Positions 22,734-25,287 of a stretch of DNA of 25,287 bases are shown piece by piece. The DNA is taken from positions 1 through 25,287 of the forward strand of contig QANT01008279.1 in NCBI GenBank assembly GCA_003254885.1. The letters are read 5' to 3'. Source of the stretch: Purshia tridentata. Its lineage: Eukaryota > Streptophyta > Magnoliopsida > Rosales > Rosaceae. Below the pieces are notes generated by a model that did no database searches, was not told the DNA's origin, and saw only the letters and a program-made list of their open reading frames with translations. Within the stretch, counting starts at the first letter, position 1. Each line of letters opens with the position of its first letter. The translations under genes and the position numbers were made by a program.

Positions 22734-25287
22734 TAATGCGCGTACGGCAATACATAATTTCCAATTGGAAAATGCATGAATCGTCCCAAAATGGGGTATT
22801 GTCCTGTCCCCACCCAATTGCTTCTATCTTTGTAAATATCCTTCTCTCAACAACGACCCATGTCCATTAATCAAGGCTTGAGCTTTGAGCCTTCCATCGA
22901 AAATGAAAAGAAATCTTAATCAGATCGACAAGATACTTCATCGTTTATCTTTTCGGTTGTTGTCTGTTCTGTTGTTGAGTGTTGATTGATCATTTGCTTT
23001 AAATAAGTTTCAAAAAAATTCAATCATATAATTATGGATATTTAATTTATGGAAAATGCTATAAGAGTTATAAATCTTTGAATTCACTTCTTTACTATTA
23101 AATTATAAATTTCTTACCATCAATTATACTTGTGTAGTTGTGTGCCATAAAATTATTATAAAATACGTACACAAACTGAAACTTAAAGCACTAAAACCTA
23201 TCCCCCATCAATTCAAAGCTCTTGTTGTAGTGAATCTTAATTAATTAAGTGTTATTTTATAAACGTATTGTATTGTGCTTGATCATTTTTTTTTTGGTTA
23301 CAGTTAAATGAATCAAACCTAAACCTATTTTAATTATAATTCATTAGCCTACCCGCCCTCTCCACTGGAACTAACCTCAAACACTTCATCATTTTTTCTT
23401 TTACTTGTTAAACACCAATGGATTATGAAGCAATGTCTGTGAGGACATGCATGGAGGTGATGACCTGAGTTTTGTACATCTCCAATGAGACGTGCCTTAT
23501 ATATGAAAGACTCTCTCAATGACCTACCCCAAGTGCCCATAGGACAGTTGGACTTCTTTTAATATATGGTTCCCATACTTACATGTGCACACCATATCAA
23601 TCATTTGTATGCATAATAATATGATACATGATTATAAAATTGTGATAATCATGTATGTTATACATCAACCTCTTGCTGAACATGCATGTAATGCCAGCTT
23701 CTGATTATTGATTCATCCTCGTATGTTGTCGATCCAAAATGAGTAGCTTTACAGGCAATGGTTAGTTTAAACCCCTTTCAGCCATTAGAGGTCTTAGGAT
23801 AAAGGTTCATTTTATGAGTATCGAAACCATATTCTATAAGTTTGAGATATCAAGATCAGAATATCAAATCTTAAATCTTAAGTTAGTACGAATCTACAAT
23901 ATGAAATTAAGTTCTTTAGTTATAATACGAGCCTAGGGCACCATGTCTAGTAAGAGGTAAAAATGTGATGACTCTAGTTTGGAGTCATGGGTTTGGGACT
24001 TGAATCACAGTCGAAGGTCTAAGGTTCATGATGTGTGAATAAGTATATATAATCAAGTTTTAAAACATAATAATTTTGAAAAAGGTTTTGATATAAGACC
24101 GATGATTTAAACTTCAAACTTCGTTATAGGAAAAAATATCACGAGAATATTAATAGCTTTTTAGAGAGATAACGTTATCAAACCTAGCTTTAAAATTCGA
24201 AGCCTCAATCTCTCAAATATAAAAAGCTTGTATATTTGCTCAACTTTGCTCTTCATATTCATGATGTTGGGGTTAGGACGAGTCAAAAGTAAGGCTCCAT
24301 ATCTAATCCTAGAAAGTGCTTCGATGAGAGGTCATGAGGGCAAGTCTCTTTCGTCATCTGGAGTACGTCACGTGTAGAGAAGTTAATGGTCACTGGCGTC
24401 GCATGGACACTCAAGGACAACCCAATCAACCATCCACACGTCAGTAGCCTAGATCGCCAGCTCTCACAGCCAGGTCGGATAAGGATCTTGGCGTTCCTTT
24501 TTATAGCTCGAAGTTTCGTTTGCCGATTTCTCCCAGTACTGTCTCACCAAGCAAGGTAGTGCCAACACAATGAGAGAGAACTCTCACGAGCCTCTTTGGC
24601 ACAGACACGCAGAGGAGCGCCATATTTCATTGAGAAACACAAAACAAACACACCCTCGATCATACTACAAACATGCAGATTCTCTCTCATGAGCTGTTGT
24701 GCTTGCATACAACAATGGAGTTCTCGGTAAATCCCCAAATTTTTGGCTTTTTTTTGTTTTTTGTTTTTCACTGTACTCCTTTAAAGTGTTAACTTACTCT
24801 TTAAAAGTTTCTCTCGTGTTGCATATTATTTGATTTAGTAAACTTTGTTAAGTATTCTGTTAAAAATGCTAATGTGGCGTTTAGGAGGTGGCCAGGGAAT
24901 TTTCGTCATCTCTCAACTACCAAAAATGAAAAAACTGAGAGAAAAAAAATCACCCAAACCCACCCCAGCCCTGCAGCGTCGACGGTCTATAACCCCTCCC
25001 TCCGACCCTATCACCACTGACTAACTACCCACCGACGACCCTTTCCACCTTCTGGTCGAACACCACCCCTCATCCCCATCTATTCTATCTCTCTCCCTCT
25101 ATTTCCCTTTCTCACTCTCTCTCTTCCCTTTTCTGTCCATGCACCATCGACAACAACCTACCACCACCATCCTCACCCTCCTTCCTCATCAACTATATTC
25201 CTCTCTCTCTCTCTCTATCTCTCTTTCTTTCTAGACAAGGTTGAGGAAGGTGGGGGTGCAATTGGGTTTTTTGGTTGGGTTGGGGGG
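22734..25287. other. Gene-poor right end of the window
   Basis: No gene is supportable. Minus-strand frames at 23349-23540 and 24544-24771 have no recognisable domain. Phrases such as GAGTCATGGGTTTGGGACTTG (about 23981) and the low-complexity stretches 23800-24260 resemble decayed repeat DNA. From about 24940 to the end the plus strand is strongly pyrimidine-rich, with CCACC and CTCTCT runs including a (CT)n tract at about 25200-25216; this could be the leader of a plus-strand gene beyond the window or simple low-complexity DNA. Confidence 0.4.

Noticed and set aside
1..25287. CRISPR array, tRNA or rRNA genes, bacterial or organellar insert, multi-gene defence or biosynthetic cluster
   Set aside because: Looked for and not seen: no regularly spaced direct repeats, no cloverleaf with a clear T-loop, and the four genes are unrelated plant housekeeping or signalling genes.
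24940..25287. Possible gene start at the pyrimidine-rich right edge
   Set aside because: CT/CCACC-rich sequence can be a plant leader, but no reliable ATG frame or domain is present before the window ends.

Overview
This is a plant nuclear window, from a eudicot and probably a rosid. It is AT-rich. It carries intron-rich genes with canonical GT..AG borders and long gene-poor spacers full of microsatellites and AT-rich sequence. The four genes match plant-specific or plant-type families at the level of exon-by-exon protein similarity. Gene identities rest on remembered Arabidopsis family sequences and motifs, not on a database search.

All four recognisable genes lie on the minus strand. Left to right they are: (1) a BEL1-like TALE homeodomain gene of the ATH1 type (coding 1191-3617, four coding exons, 589 aa), with a probable leader exon and leader intron out to about 5100; (2) an intronless ABA receptor of the PYR/PYL family, PYL2/PYL3-like (6982-7593, 203 aa); (3) a KEA4/5/6-type endomembrane K+/H+ antiporter (10622-16830, 20 coding exons, 592 aa); (4) a class IV histone deacetylase, HDA2/HDAC11-like (18390-21673, 13 coding exons, 415 aa from the first ATG or 347 aa from an internal ATG). 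I rebuilt all exon borders by hand; each model keeps one open frame from ATG to stop.

The spacers (1-1190, 5101-6981, 7766-10621, 16831-18389, 21674-25287) contain no gene I can support. They hold simple repeats, a GC-rich island (about 640-825), an imperfect tandem repeat (22412-22733), AT-rich stretches that may be matrix-attachment-like, and a pyrimidine-rich right edge. The four genes share no obvious pathway and look like ordinary independent neighbours: a developmental transcription factor, a hormone receptor, a Golgi/TGN ion exchanger and a chromatin or acyl-lysine hydrolase.

I found no mobile island, CRISPR array, operon, virus or novel multi-gene system. The points most worth a second look are structural: three microsatellites lying within about 12 nt of splice donors, a 120-bp intronic duplication in the KEA gene that copies a real splice donor, a hydrophobic N-terminal extension on the HDA2-like protein with a downstream alternative start, and upstream ORFs in the predicted ATH1 leader.
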